Source: Phytophthora colocasiae
Lineage: Eukaryota > Oomycota > Peronosporomycetes > Peronosporales > Peronosporaceae
Length of the DNA stretch: 64,000 nucleotides
Direction of reading: 5' to 3'
Assembly (NCBI GenBank): GCA_018806915.1
Contig: JAGKQI010000095.1
Coordinates: forward strand, 744,001 to 808,000
Part shown: in pieces, positions 35,390 through 45,196 of the stretch
Numbering within the stretch: position 1 is the first letter of the stretch
How the letters are laid out: every line of letters starts with the position of its first letter
Translations under genes and position numbers: made by a program
The notes under the pieces: generated by a model
Told to the model about the DNA's origin: nothing
Database searches by the model: none
The model's input: the letters and a program-made list of their open reading frames with translations, nothing else

Positions 35390-37171
35390 TGTCGCGAAGT
35401 CGGTGCAACTTTTACCGCGGTGCAGGGGCGTACAGTGAACCTGGAAGTGTGACTACTGGTAGTGATACCAGAGTCGCACAGCAAGGTGGGTGTGTGTTAC
35501 CTTGTGCTGTCCTCGTAGGTTCGTTGTCTTGGTAATGAGACCCTCGCCGGGGTCGTGAGAGTTTGTGTGAGAGTGAGGGTTCCTTGCGTAGACCGTCGGA
35601 TGTCCTTCTGGTCCTCACAGGAGCGCTTGAGAGTCGAACGTTTTCTGGTGAACACTTGTGTACACCAGAGATTTCTGAAGGCAAAAGAGAAATTAATACA
35701 ATGGGAAGTCCTGTCACTAGACTTCCGAGATAACCGCAATATAGAGTTCCGATATACAAATATGTAGCTGCTCTTATTCTTTCCTGGCCCTTGAGCAGTG
35801 GGCTAGTTCTCCAGGTCAACTAGGGAAATGTTCACCAGACACCTGGTCTGTCTGGTATTCCCGTAACTTTCGCGCACCACCCTCTAATGTATAGAGGGAA
35901 AATAAACCAATACACTATCAGTTATATAACAGCCTACCGAGCGTCTTGAGAGCGACTGTCTAGCTCCCAAAACCTGTCCAAACGTACAATATGAAATGGG
36001 CTACTGTTAGAGACAAGACAAACGACCCAACTAGTAAATGGAATAGGTGGGTCCTCTCAGGTCTCTACGTTACGCTGATCTCCCACCTAAAGGGGCTTGA
36101 TAGGTGAGAGATCACACGACTCAAAAGCTTTGTCGTGGCCTAATACTTACAGAAGCAGCAGGCAGATAGACTTGTTCGTGACAAGATAAATTGAACTCTG
36201 GTTACATATCTCGTATCTCTCTGTCTTCTATCTTCCATATTCTCATATACACTTGGTCTCCAGTATAACTCAGGAATCTTCACTTGGGCTCACTATGGTA
36301 GTCGGTACAGCGGATCTTGTCGAGTCGACACTTAATGATGTCATTACAGGGATGAGTGGGTTGCATTTCACTTGATTGCGTGAGGTCGTGTTGGGTACAC
36401 TTGGTTTCAGTATGGGGTGGACTTCAGAATGTCAGAGTCTGGTATCCTGATCATCAGGGTCTGGAATCATGTGCGTCGGAGACATGTTCATCGGAACCAT
36501 GTACTCCGGAATCATGTACATCAGAGTTGTAGTACCAGAGTCGTGACACTTGGGTCTGATCATCGGAGTCTTGTACGTCGGAGTCTGTTCATCGGAAACT
36601 GGTAATGTCTGGAATATTGCTTGTATAAGCCGGACACATCAGACTTGTGTTGCCAGAATCATGTTCGTCAGACTCATGTACGTCGGACTCATGTACGTCG
36701 GACTTCATGTACGTCGGACTCATGTACGTCAGACTTCATGGTGTGATATCAGAGTTTCCATGCGTGATACCAGAAATCCATGAGTGTTTTTAGGGTGCGG
36801 AGCACGTATGCTACAACGCACGAAGTCCAGTTGGGATATGTGCGGGGTGCGCTACGTCCGGTGCGCGATACTTGGTATCTTGTGGGTAAAATTGTATTCC
36901 TTGAACCATCATCGTCACACAGGACGGCAACGGGATGAGGTCTCTCAGAGATACGTTCTTCTGAGAGACTTTCTGCCAACCTTTAGGCACTCATCGTCGG
37001 GGAAAGTCCGGCGATCAGACTGAGTGTTGTTGTCTCTCGGAGTTTGTGCACTTTTCCGAGGAACACTTCTGATCTCTTGGGCCCCTTTGCAGTACAGGTG
37101 AAGGTTAATATATATAGCACTTTTCTTCCACAGATCCATCATTGTCGCACGGGACATAACCTCGTCCCACA
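35390..37171 (-). repeat. Family-A LTR, 3' LTR of the inverted derivative
   Basis: The 1782-bp reverse copy begins TGTCGCG at 35390 and ends CCCACA at 37171, followed by the inverted polypurine tract. It interrupts the family-2 protease. Near 36670-36740 the words CATGTACGTCGGACT and CATGTACGTCAGACT repeat at ~15-16 bp spacing, making it longer than the LTR at 5195-6934. Confidence 0.88.
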
Positions 37172-37185
37172 TCTCCCTTTCTCCC
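37172..37185 (-). promoter_or_regulatory. Polypurine tract (inverted)
   Basis: On the - strand GGGAGAAAGGGAGA directly before the TG of the 3' LTR, identical to 5181-5194. Confidence 0.75.
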
Positions 37186-37317
37186 ACAATCCAGTGTATA
37201 TCCAATCACATCACAGCGTAACGTCCATATCCACTCGAAAAATCGTAATTAGCAACGTGTCAACCGCCCCTCCTGGTCATAATTCGTCAGTGCGGAACTT
37301 TCTCCAAGCTGAGCATC

Positions 37318-37596
37318 ATGGCCAGGCCAGTACGTCAGAGGTCCCGTGAACATAGTGTAGCTGTGACGCTCTCAAAACTTCCGGGATTTCAGAGTCTCTG
37401 GTGTCCTGTCGCTCAGTCTGATTCCATCAGACTCAGAAATAGCCAACTGTCGTATCCAATAAACGGTCACATTCCGATTTCCTTTCTGACGAACAAGTCA
37501 GAAGAAGATCCAGCAACCATGGGTTCTCCATCGGCTTCTACTATTGGCGACGCCTCGGGCACTGAACCCGCTTCGGCATCCGTAGCATCATCATAA
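37318..37596 (+). pseudogene. Relic of the antisense ORF
   Basis: ATG at 37318, MARPVRQRSREHSV to SASVASS. Same as 4787-5048 and as the first 90 or so codons of the ORF at 41840, including the same deletion end. The region 37186-37317 before it shows no gene. Confidence 0.7.
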
Positions 37597-37787
37597 TCCA
37601 TTCGTAAAATTCCATCATACACACAAAATCATCTCCATACAAATTCACATAACAATCACCATCTCTGGGAGTCACGTATCCCTGAAATCACATTTCCGAA
37701 AGACATGTCTCTCAGACACCTCATCTCTGAATACATCGTCAGGTGAACAATGATGTTCACCAGAGTTCTCAGAATAAGTTTCAGAGT
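37597..37787 (-). other. Non-coding tail of the inverted derivative
   Basis: The reverse equivalent of 4570-4786; no gene. It contains TGAACAATGATGTTCA near 37743-37758, part of an inverted repeat. Confidence 0.6.
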
Positions 37788-38500
37788 TTAAACTCTGGGG
37801 TGATCGTCTCCAGCTTGCATTGCTTGGAAACGAGCTCGCGCTCGTGCGCTCTGATTGAACTCATATAACAAAGCGCCACAATTCAGCTTTGACAAGGGTA
37901 GCCACTCTGTCTCGTCGTACCCCTTCCACTTGACTAGGTATTCACGAAGTCTCTTAGAGGTTCTGGTACGCTTGTTCCACCGAGTGTCTAGTATCTTTTC
38001 CACTTCGTATTCATCATTCTTTATGTCGGGCTCCCAGTCTTCTGGCAACAGCGCTGCATCAAAGTCATCATCCTCATGGACATCAAGTTCCACAGTCGGT
38101 CTTCTGGGAAACAAGGCTCTCGGTTTCAGGCGACTTATGTGAACCCAAGGGTTCACCCGATACCCGGTGTCCTCAACCTTCAGTTTCACACGAAAATCAT
38201 CCAACATCTCTTCAACCCGGAAAGGACCATGCCACATGTGTGCGAGTTTCCGACTCAACCCCGTTTGTACTTTGGGGATGTATAACCACACGGCATCACC
38301 GACGGCAAATCCGGACTTCAGGCGTTCCGACAACTCCTTCCACTTTCGGGTCTGTTCTTCGGAACGCTCCCGCTTGGCCTTCTTCTGAAGTTCTTCAGCA
38401 CAAGCTTGAGCGTAGCTGTAATCTCGTTGCATCTTCCGACGCCACTCATAAGCAGTGCGCTCTTGTACACCAGAAGGTTTTGGACCAAGCATCGCGGACA
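37788..38500 (-). pseudogene. Integrase C-terminus with chromodomain (inverted copy)
   Basis: From about 38500 down to 37788: VSAMLGPKPSG, CAEELQKKAKRERSE, HMWHGPFRVEEM, VNPWVHISRLKP and a chromodomain EYEVEKILD ... LVKWKGYDETEWLP. Closest to the copy at 16225 (LLPEDWEP), not to 3850. It lies in a different frame from the integrase core upstream. Confidence 0.88.
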
Positions 38501-39911
38501 CACCCATGAGCATCCCATCCGTGCACCAGGAAAAATGGTGTTTCCAGGCGGGTCGCGTCAAAGGAAGTGTTCAATGCGAACATCAGACGTTCGGCGTGGT
38601 CGTCCCAGTCACTCTGGTCAGCTTCGGCGATGTAGGCCTTGATGGCGCGCACGACCGTCTGAATAGACCGTTCTTGTTGGCCGTTCGCCTGAGGACGGTA
38701 CGCCAGAGTTGCTCGCTGTCTGCTTCCCAGCAGGTCCCGGAAACACCTAAACACTTCACTCATGAAACGGGGGTCCTGATCGTGGCGTATCAGGGAACTA
38801 GCTCCGAAGTTCCGGAAGACGCGTTCCTCGTAGGCCTCAGCGACATCTTGAGCCGTAGTGATACTCATAGGCTTGCACATCACATAGCCTGAGAACATGT
38901 CTTGGAACAACAACAGGAACGTGTTGCCTCTGGCGGACTTTGGCATGTGCGTCACGAAATCCATGGACACCACTTCAAAAGGTCGACTGGGCTCGATGTT
39001 ACCGGGCGACGGTCCAGGATTCGGGGGACGCCCCTTGCCGCTAGCACAGTCCATACACTCCTTGACGAACCTTTCCACATCAGCGTACATACCAATCCAG
39101 TAGAACTCGGAGCTCAGCTTCTCGAACGTACGTTTGATTCCCTGGTGAGCACCCTGGTAATCCCCATGAGCATAGTGCAGCATGTCAGCATGCAAGTCTC
39201 TGGGAACCACAAGTATGAGTTCATCAACCATGTCTCTCGGACGTTCTCTGGTAGCACGGCTGAGGCGGTACAAAACGTCTCTGGAATCCAAGATGAAATC
39301 ATCGGCAATCCTGGCAAGCTTCCTTACTCGGGGTCGTGGTAGCTCTCCCACGTCACCCTTAAGGAACTTGATGAGTTCTGCCAGATGAACATCTTGAGCC
39401 TGGTGAACTTTGATCCGCTGCCAGCGTTCTTCCTGAAACTCCAATGGTCCCATGGGTTCATGAGCTTCTACATCGTCTGGTAGGTCTACTTCTCCCTGAT
39501 TGCGTGCACGAGTGATGGCAGTAAGTACCTTGGCAGCATGAGGCAGGGGTGCAGACTCTGGCCCTGGGTCACCCATATCCGGTGTACAATCATGTTCACC
39601 AGAGGTCTGGTGAACATCGTCCGGGGCTTCAGAAGACATCACTTCGGGAGGCTTCATCAGCTTCTCTGGGATCTTGGACACCAGCTTCAGATGAGCCAGT
39701 TCGTCAGGGTCTTGGACTTGCCAGGACTCACCAAGGACAAGAGTCTTGGACGTCAAATAGTCCGCTGCTTGATTGAACTCACGCTTCACGTGCACTAACT
39801 TCAGAGACTGGAACTTGACCTTCAGAGACTCAAACTCGACTAATTTCCGTTGCAGGTTCGGCTGATTGCAATTGATCAGTCCCTGAGCTTGCTGGATAGC
39901 GATACGGGAGT
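38446..39911 (-). pseudogene. RNase H end plus integrase (inverted copy)
   Basis: The frame runs unbroken from the LTR junction at 39911 (SRIAIQQAQGLINCNQ) through the linker, zinc-binding region and catalytic core. Catalytic codons: D at 38959-38961, D at 38779-38781 and E at 38671-38673, again with the 35-residue spacing. The open frame of 494 codons is the longest intact pol piece in the window, but it lacks RT and most of RNase H, and its first residues (MHRLRDN) are LTR sequence. It ends at 38446 past the shared frame change. Confidence 0.88.
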
Positions 39912-41693
39912 TGTCGCGAAGTCGGTGCAACTTTTACCGCGATGCAGGGGCGTACAGCGAACCTGGAAGTGTGACTACCGGTAGTGATACCAGAGTCGCA
40001 CAGCAAGGTGGGCGTGTGTTACCTTGTGCTGTCCTCGTAGGTTCGTTGTCTTGGTAATGAGACCCTCGCCGGGGTCGTGAGAGTTTGTGTGAGAGTGAGG
40101 GTTCCTTGCGTAGACCGTCGGATGTCCTTCTGGTCCTCACAGGAGCGCTTGAGAGTCGAACGTTTTCTGGTGAACACTTGTGTACACCAGAGATTTCCTG
40201 AAGGCAAAGAGAAATTAATACAATGGGAAGTCCTGTCACTAGACTTCCGAGATAACCACAATATAGAGTTCCGATATACAAATATGTAGCTGCTCTTATT
40301 CTTTCCTGGCCCTTGAGCAGTGGGCTAGTTCTCCCAGGTCAACTAGGGAAATGTTCACCAGACACCTGGTCTGTCTGGTATTCCCGTAACTTTCGCGCAC
40401 CACCCTCTAATGTATAGAGGGAAAATAAACCAATACACTATCAGTTATATAACAGCCTACCGAGCGTCTTGAGAGCGACTGTCTAGCTCCCAAAACCTGT
40501 CCAAACGTACAATATGAAATGGGCTACTGTTAGAGACAAGACAAACGACCCAACTAGTAAATGGAATAGGTGGGTCCTCTCAGGTCTCTACGTTACGCTG
40601 ATCTCCACCTAAAGGGGCTTGATAGGTGAGAGATCACACGACTCAAAGCTTTGTCGTGGCCTAATACTTACAAGAAGCAGCAGGCAGATAGACTTGTTCG
40701 TGACAAGATAAATTGAACTCTGGTTACATATCTCGTATCTCTCTGTCTTCTATCTTCCATATTCTCATATACACTTGGTCTCAGTATAACTCAGGAATCT
40801 TCACTTGGGCTCACTATGGTAGTCGGTACAGCGGATCTTGTCGAGTCGACACTTAATGATGTCATTACAGGGATGAGTGGGTTGCATTTCACTTGATTGC
40901 GTGAGGTCGTGTTGGGTACACTTGGTTTCAGTATGGGGTGGACTTCAGAATGTCAGAGTCTGGTATCCTGATCATCAGGGTCTGGAATCATGTGCGTCGG
41001 AGACATGTTCATCGGAACCATGTACTCCGGAATCATGTACATCAGAGTTGTAGTACCAGAGTCGTGACACTTGGGTCTGATCATCGGAGTCTTGTACGTC
41101 GGAGTCTGTTCATCGGAAACTGGTAATGTCTGGAATATTGCTTGTATAAGCCGGACACATCAGACTTGTGTTGCCAGAATCATGTTCGTCAGACTCATGT
41201 ACGTCGGACTCATGTACGTCGGACTTCATGTACGTCGGACTCATGTACGTCAGACTTCATGGTGTGATATCAGAGTTTCCATGCGTGATACCAGAAATCC
41301 ATGAGTGTTTTTAGGGTGCGGAGCACGTATGCTACAACGCACGAAGTCCAGTTGGGATATGCGCGGGGTGCGCTACGTCCGGTGCGCGATACTTGGTATC
41401 TTGTGGGTAAAATTGTATTCCTTGAACCATCATCGTCACACAGGACGGCAACGGGATGAGGTCTCTCAGAGATACGTTCTTCTGAGAGACTTTCTGCCAA
41501 CCTTTAGGCACTCATCGTCGGGGAAAGTCCGGCGATCAGACTGAGTGTTGTTGTCTCTCGGAGTTTGTGCACTTTTCCGAGGAACACTTCTGATCTCTTG
41601 GGCCCCTTTGCGAGTACAGGTGAAGGTTAATATATATAGCACTTTTCTTCCACAGATCCATCATTGTCGCACGGGACATAACCTCGTCCCACA
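39912..41693 (-). repeat. Family-A LTR, shared by the inverted derivative and the split-ORF element
   Basis: The 1782-bp reverse copy is TGTCGCG at 39912 to CCCACA at 41693, with the inverted polypurine tract at 41694-41707. It is the 5' LTR of the derivative to its left and, by its position next to the antisense ORF, the 3' LTR of another family-A element extending to the right. Very similar in sequence to 35390-37171. Confidence 0.88.
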
Positions 41694-41707
41694 TCTCCCT
41701 TTCTCCC
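41694..41707 (-). promoter_or_regulatory. Polypurine tract (inverted)
   Basis: The third copy of GGGAGAAAGGGAGA, on the - strand beside the LTR. Its presence shows that the sequence to the right is the 3' end of a family-A element, not unrelated flank. No gene is seen in 41708-41839. Confidence 0.7.
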
Positions 41708-41839
41708 ACAATCCAGTGTATATCCAATCACATCACAGCGTAACGTCCATATCCACTCGAAAAATCGTAATTAGCAACGTGTCAACCGCCCCTCCTGGTC
41801 ATAATTCGTCAGTGCGGAACTTTCTCCAAACTGAGCATC

Positions 41840-42214
41840 ATGGCCAGGCCAGTACGTCAGAGGTCCCGTGAACATAGTGTAGCTGTGACGCTCTCAAAAC
41901 TTCCGGGGTTTCAAAGTCTCTGGTGTCCTGTCGCTCAGTCTGATTCCATCGGACTCAGAAATAGCCTACTGTTGTATCCCACAAACGGCCACATCCCGAT
42001 TTCCTTTCTGACACACACCTCAGAAGAAGATCCAGCAACGATGGGTTCTCCATTGGCTCCTACTAGTGGCAACGCCTCGGGCACTGGGCCCGCTTCGGCA
42101 TCCACGGCATCGCGAGGTGATGATAGCGGCAATGCCGCGTCATCTGGAGGCAGCTCTAGCGCCCCGCCGCCCCGAAGCAGGGCGTTGATGCTGCTGACGG
42201 CGATGAGCACGTGA
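41840..42214 (+). pseudogene. Antisense ORF, first 124 codons
   Basis: ATG at 41840 (MARPVRQRSREHSV); an alternative start is 42041 (MGSPLAPTSGNAS). Ser/Ala/Gly-rich, no domain recognised. It matches the relics at 4787 and 37318 up to about 42100, then continues where they are deleted. A frameshift around 42140-42170 moves the reading to the frame of the next piece. Confidence 0.65.
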
Positions 42215-43680
42215 ACATTCCGGAGACACCTGTGGCTTCTGCCTCTGCGAATCCTCCTTCTGGCGTCGCAGTTTCGTTCCCCAGAGGGCCACATATCCTC
42301 TCTACCACCGAGGTAGACGATCTGTTTGGGCCCGGGCAACAACCGTTGGACGAAGAGAAGTCTAACGTCCCTTCCGACTGGGTGGATCCTGAGCCAAGAC
42401 CTGAGGGACAGCCCTTTCTGGTTGGTGTTCCAGCGCTCGCCGAGGATTTCCGTGTGGGCAACCACATCGCGAACATCCATGGTGGGCCTGGTGTACTGGA
42501 AGGCTTCACACCGGCGGACATCTCGGAACTTGAGCATGTTATCCCCGACTTCACCGAAAGTCAGATGCTCGTCCCTCACGTGGACAGCCGTAACCGGCTG
42601 AGTCTGGAGGCGCACATAGGGTCCGTTGATGTTCTCCGGGAATTGGCGGCAATCCTCCTGCACCTCCCTCATCAGCGTCTCGCCGAGCGGGTGTACAAGA
42701 CATCCGGCTATCTGAAGCAGATGGCCGGCGCCCACCGTCGGCTTCGGCTTCAAGTTGAGTCCCAGGGCAACACATCTCTGGTGGACACGGCCGCTATCCA
42801 GAACGAGTCTGAAGATCTCAAGCGTCAGTGGGTCTTCAACTGCCAGTATTGGCGTCACGAAGTGCTGGACGCCCGGCGTACTGCCGGTGAAATCGAAGAT
42901 CGTGTGAATGCGGAGTCCAAGAACCTCGCGTCGCACTATCAAGACCAGATAGATGCGCTGGAGGCCGAAAAGTCAGCCTTGGAAGAACGCCTGGAAGACT
43001 CTCGAGCGGAGGTCCGACTACTGAAGGCACGCCCCACGACCACAGCCACAGACTCCTGGGGTTTCCTGGAGTACTTGTTTGAACACGGGGAGTTGAATGG
43101 CAGCTGGGTGCGTCTCCGAGAGCTTCTGGTGAACTTCCAAGAAGGCAAGGCACCTCCAGGAGACTGGGACACCATTATCAACGTGACCGCGATGGATCAG
43201 CGCAAGGCGGAAATTCCTGACTTCTCCAAGCGTCTGGCGAAAGTTCGCTTCAATCAAGCTGCGGAGGCCAAGAAATCGGCCAAAGTGCTGGATCTAACGG
43301 GTGCTGGCAACGCTGTGACGGTCTCCGGTGAGCATGCTGGCGGCCCCGAGAAGTCAGACACTCGCCAGGTGAACAAGTCTGGGTCGCCCACCAGGTCGAC
43401 TAAATCTTCCGGTTCTCCGCCGCTCAAGCCTAACAGGCCTTCTGGGAAACATCGGGTTCGTGTCCCTCAGGATCGCACCAAGAACTACACGCCTGGCATC
43501 GATTCGGTGCGTCCGGCGAACGCTAAGTCTCCGGTGTCCAAGGACGCGGTTCATACCACGTTACCGGCTGGAGTCGTCTGGGAGGAAGTTCGTCCGGACT
43601 TGCGCTTGGCTCTGCTCGCGGGCATTGCTTACGAGACTGCAATGAAGTGGCTTCGCACGGACAAGCTTGCCCACAGCCTG
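42171..43680 (+). pseudogene. N-terminal half of the antisense ORF, cut by satellite S
   Basis: Continuation in the frame GVDAADGDEHVNIPETP, then HILSTTEVDDLFGPG, a middle part with LEHVIPDFTESQM and LPHQRLAERVYKTSGYLKQM, a coiled coil (NLASHYQDQIDALEAEKSAL and onward, about residues 235-275 of this piece), DSWGFLEYLFEHGELNG, a Ser/Pro-rich basic linker and LALLAGIAYETAMKWLRTDK. Coding sequence ends at LAHSL at 43680; the last residues STCIHKTQ are satellite. Joining at the shared CCTG continues into the C-half at 18722. Structural or gag-like function is only a guess; long, low-complexity, with coiled coil. Confidence 0.7.
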
Positions 43681-44187
43681 CTGAGCACGTGTATTCACAA
43701 GACACAGTGACACATAGTGGCGCTTGCGCTTGCTTCACAAACAACTTGGGCATCAAGCCCTGCACACAGTGCTCATCCGAGGGTCACATTAACGTTGATG
43801 CGAGTGGGTCCCACTGCTGTGTGGTTCGTGGAACCGTTGGTAGCCTGGAAGGCTTGCTCTGTGAATCACTGATCCAGTAGTATCATAGATACGCCACCTG
43901 TGGCCTTCTTCCCACGCCCGTAGAGCCCCTTGACTCGAGCCAGTAGGCTCATATGCTTGGTAAGCATTGGGCCCAAGTGTGTGCCAAGTGGCATCGCGTA
44001 CGGAGGCGTGAAACGCGCACGAGAGACAGCGCCGTCCACTCAAGGCAAGGTGCCGTGGCCATCGGCCGATAATCGCGTCGTGTGTTTACACTTTCAGGAT
44101 ACGGTATCTGGAATCTTGGTGGGGAAGTGTAACGGGGATGTTACACGAATGTTTCTCGTTGGTGTGTGACACACGTGGATACATTTA

Positions 44188-44638
44188 TGTGGGTACATAA
44201 ATGTAACGGATTTAGTATCTAGCATACTAAATCCTAATCAAAATGCAATGTGTGGCTCTGAGCTTAACTGCCAGCAAATGGCTACATATGTGACGTGTGA
44301 GAATACAATGTGTCATACACAGATCTGTGACTTGTGCCTCCGGCCCGTGTCTACCACACCAATGTAGCCATGGCACACCGTGCCGTGTAACCCCGTTACA
44401 TTAGCTATCTGGTGCTCGTTGTCGTGTCTACGACTGTGCTGAGCACGTGTATTCACAAGACACAGTGACACATAGTGGCGCTTGCGCTTGCTTCACGGGC
44501 AACTTGGGCATCAAGCCCTGCACACAGTGCTCATCCGAGGGTCACATTAACGTTGATGCGAGTGGGTCCCACTGCTGTGTGGTTCGTGGAACCGTTGGTA
44601 GCCTGGAAGGCTTGCTCTGTGAATCACTGATCCAGTAG
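44188..44638 (+). other. Possible two-exon Cys-rich reading frame spanning an S junction
   Basis: Frame 44188-44346 (HLCGYINVTDLVSS ... CDLCLRP) is followed by GTGTCT...CATTAG at 44347-44404 (58 nt) and then by 44405-44638 (LSGARCRVYDCAEHVYS ... CESLIQ, TAG). Removal of the 58 nt keeps the frame. About 15 Cys fall in the last 110 residues. Each unit of both arrays can be read this way with little change. Splicing, translation and any function are conjecture; no family recognised. Confidence 0.25.
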
Positions 44639-45196
44639 TATCATAGATACGCCACCTGTGGCCTTCTTCCCACGCCCGTAGAGCCCCTTGACTCGAGCCA
44701 GTAGGCTCATATGCTTGGTAAGCATTGGGCCCAAGTGTGTGCCAAGTGGCATCGCGTACGGAGGCGTGAAACGCGCACGAGAGACAGCGCCGTCCACTCA
44801 AGGCAAGGTGCCGTGGCCATCGGCCGATAATCGCGTCGTGTGTTTACACTTTCAGGATACGGTATCTGGAATCTTGGTGGGGGAGTGTAACGGGATGTTA
44901 CACGAACGGTGCTCGTTGGTGTGTGACACACGTGGATACATTTATGTGGGTACATAAATGTAACGGATTTAGTATCTAGCATACTAAATCCTAATCAAAA
45001 TGCAATGTGTGGCTCTGAAGCTTAACTGCCAGCAAATGGCTACATATGTGACGTGTGAGAATACAATGTGTCATACACAGATCTGTGACTTGTGCCTCCG
45101 GCCCGTGTCTACCACACCAATGTAGCCATGGCACACCGTGCCGTGTAACCCCGTTACATTAGCTATCTGGTGCTCGTTGTCGTGTCTACGACTGTG
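44439..45196 (+). repeat. Representative S monomer (758 bp)
   Basis: Given as a reference unit. In order it shows: GTGCT-G-AGCAC and GCGC-TT-GCGC stems, GGGC..GCCC, GTGGG-T-CCCAC, GGTTC-GTG-GAACC, GTATC-ATA-GATAC, GAGCC-AGTA-GGCTC, ATGCTT-GGT-AAGCAT, TTGGGCCCAA, ATCGGCCGAT, GATAC-G-GTATC, the G run, GTGTAAC..GTTACAC, GTGTG-TGA-CACAC, CATTTATGT..ACATAAATG, GGATTTAGTAT..ATACTAAATCC, CACAGATCTGTG, GGCAC-ACC-GTGCC, TGTAAC-CCC-GTTACA and GTCGT..ACGAC. In this particular unit the GTGTAAC stem is altered. No tRNA, 5S rRNA or ribozyme core was recognised. Confidence 0.8.
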
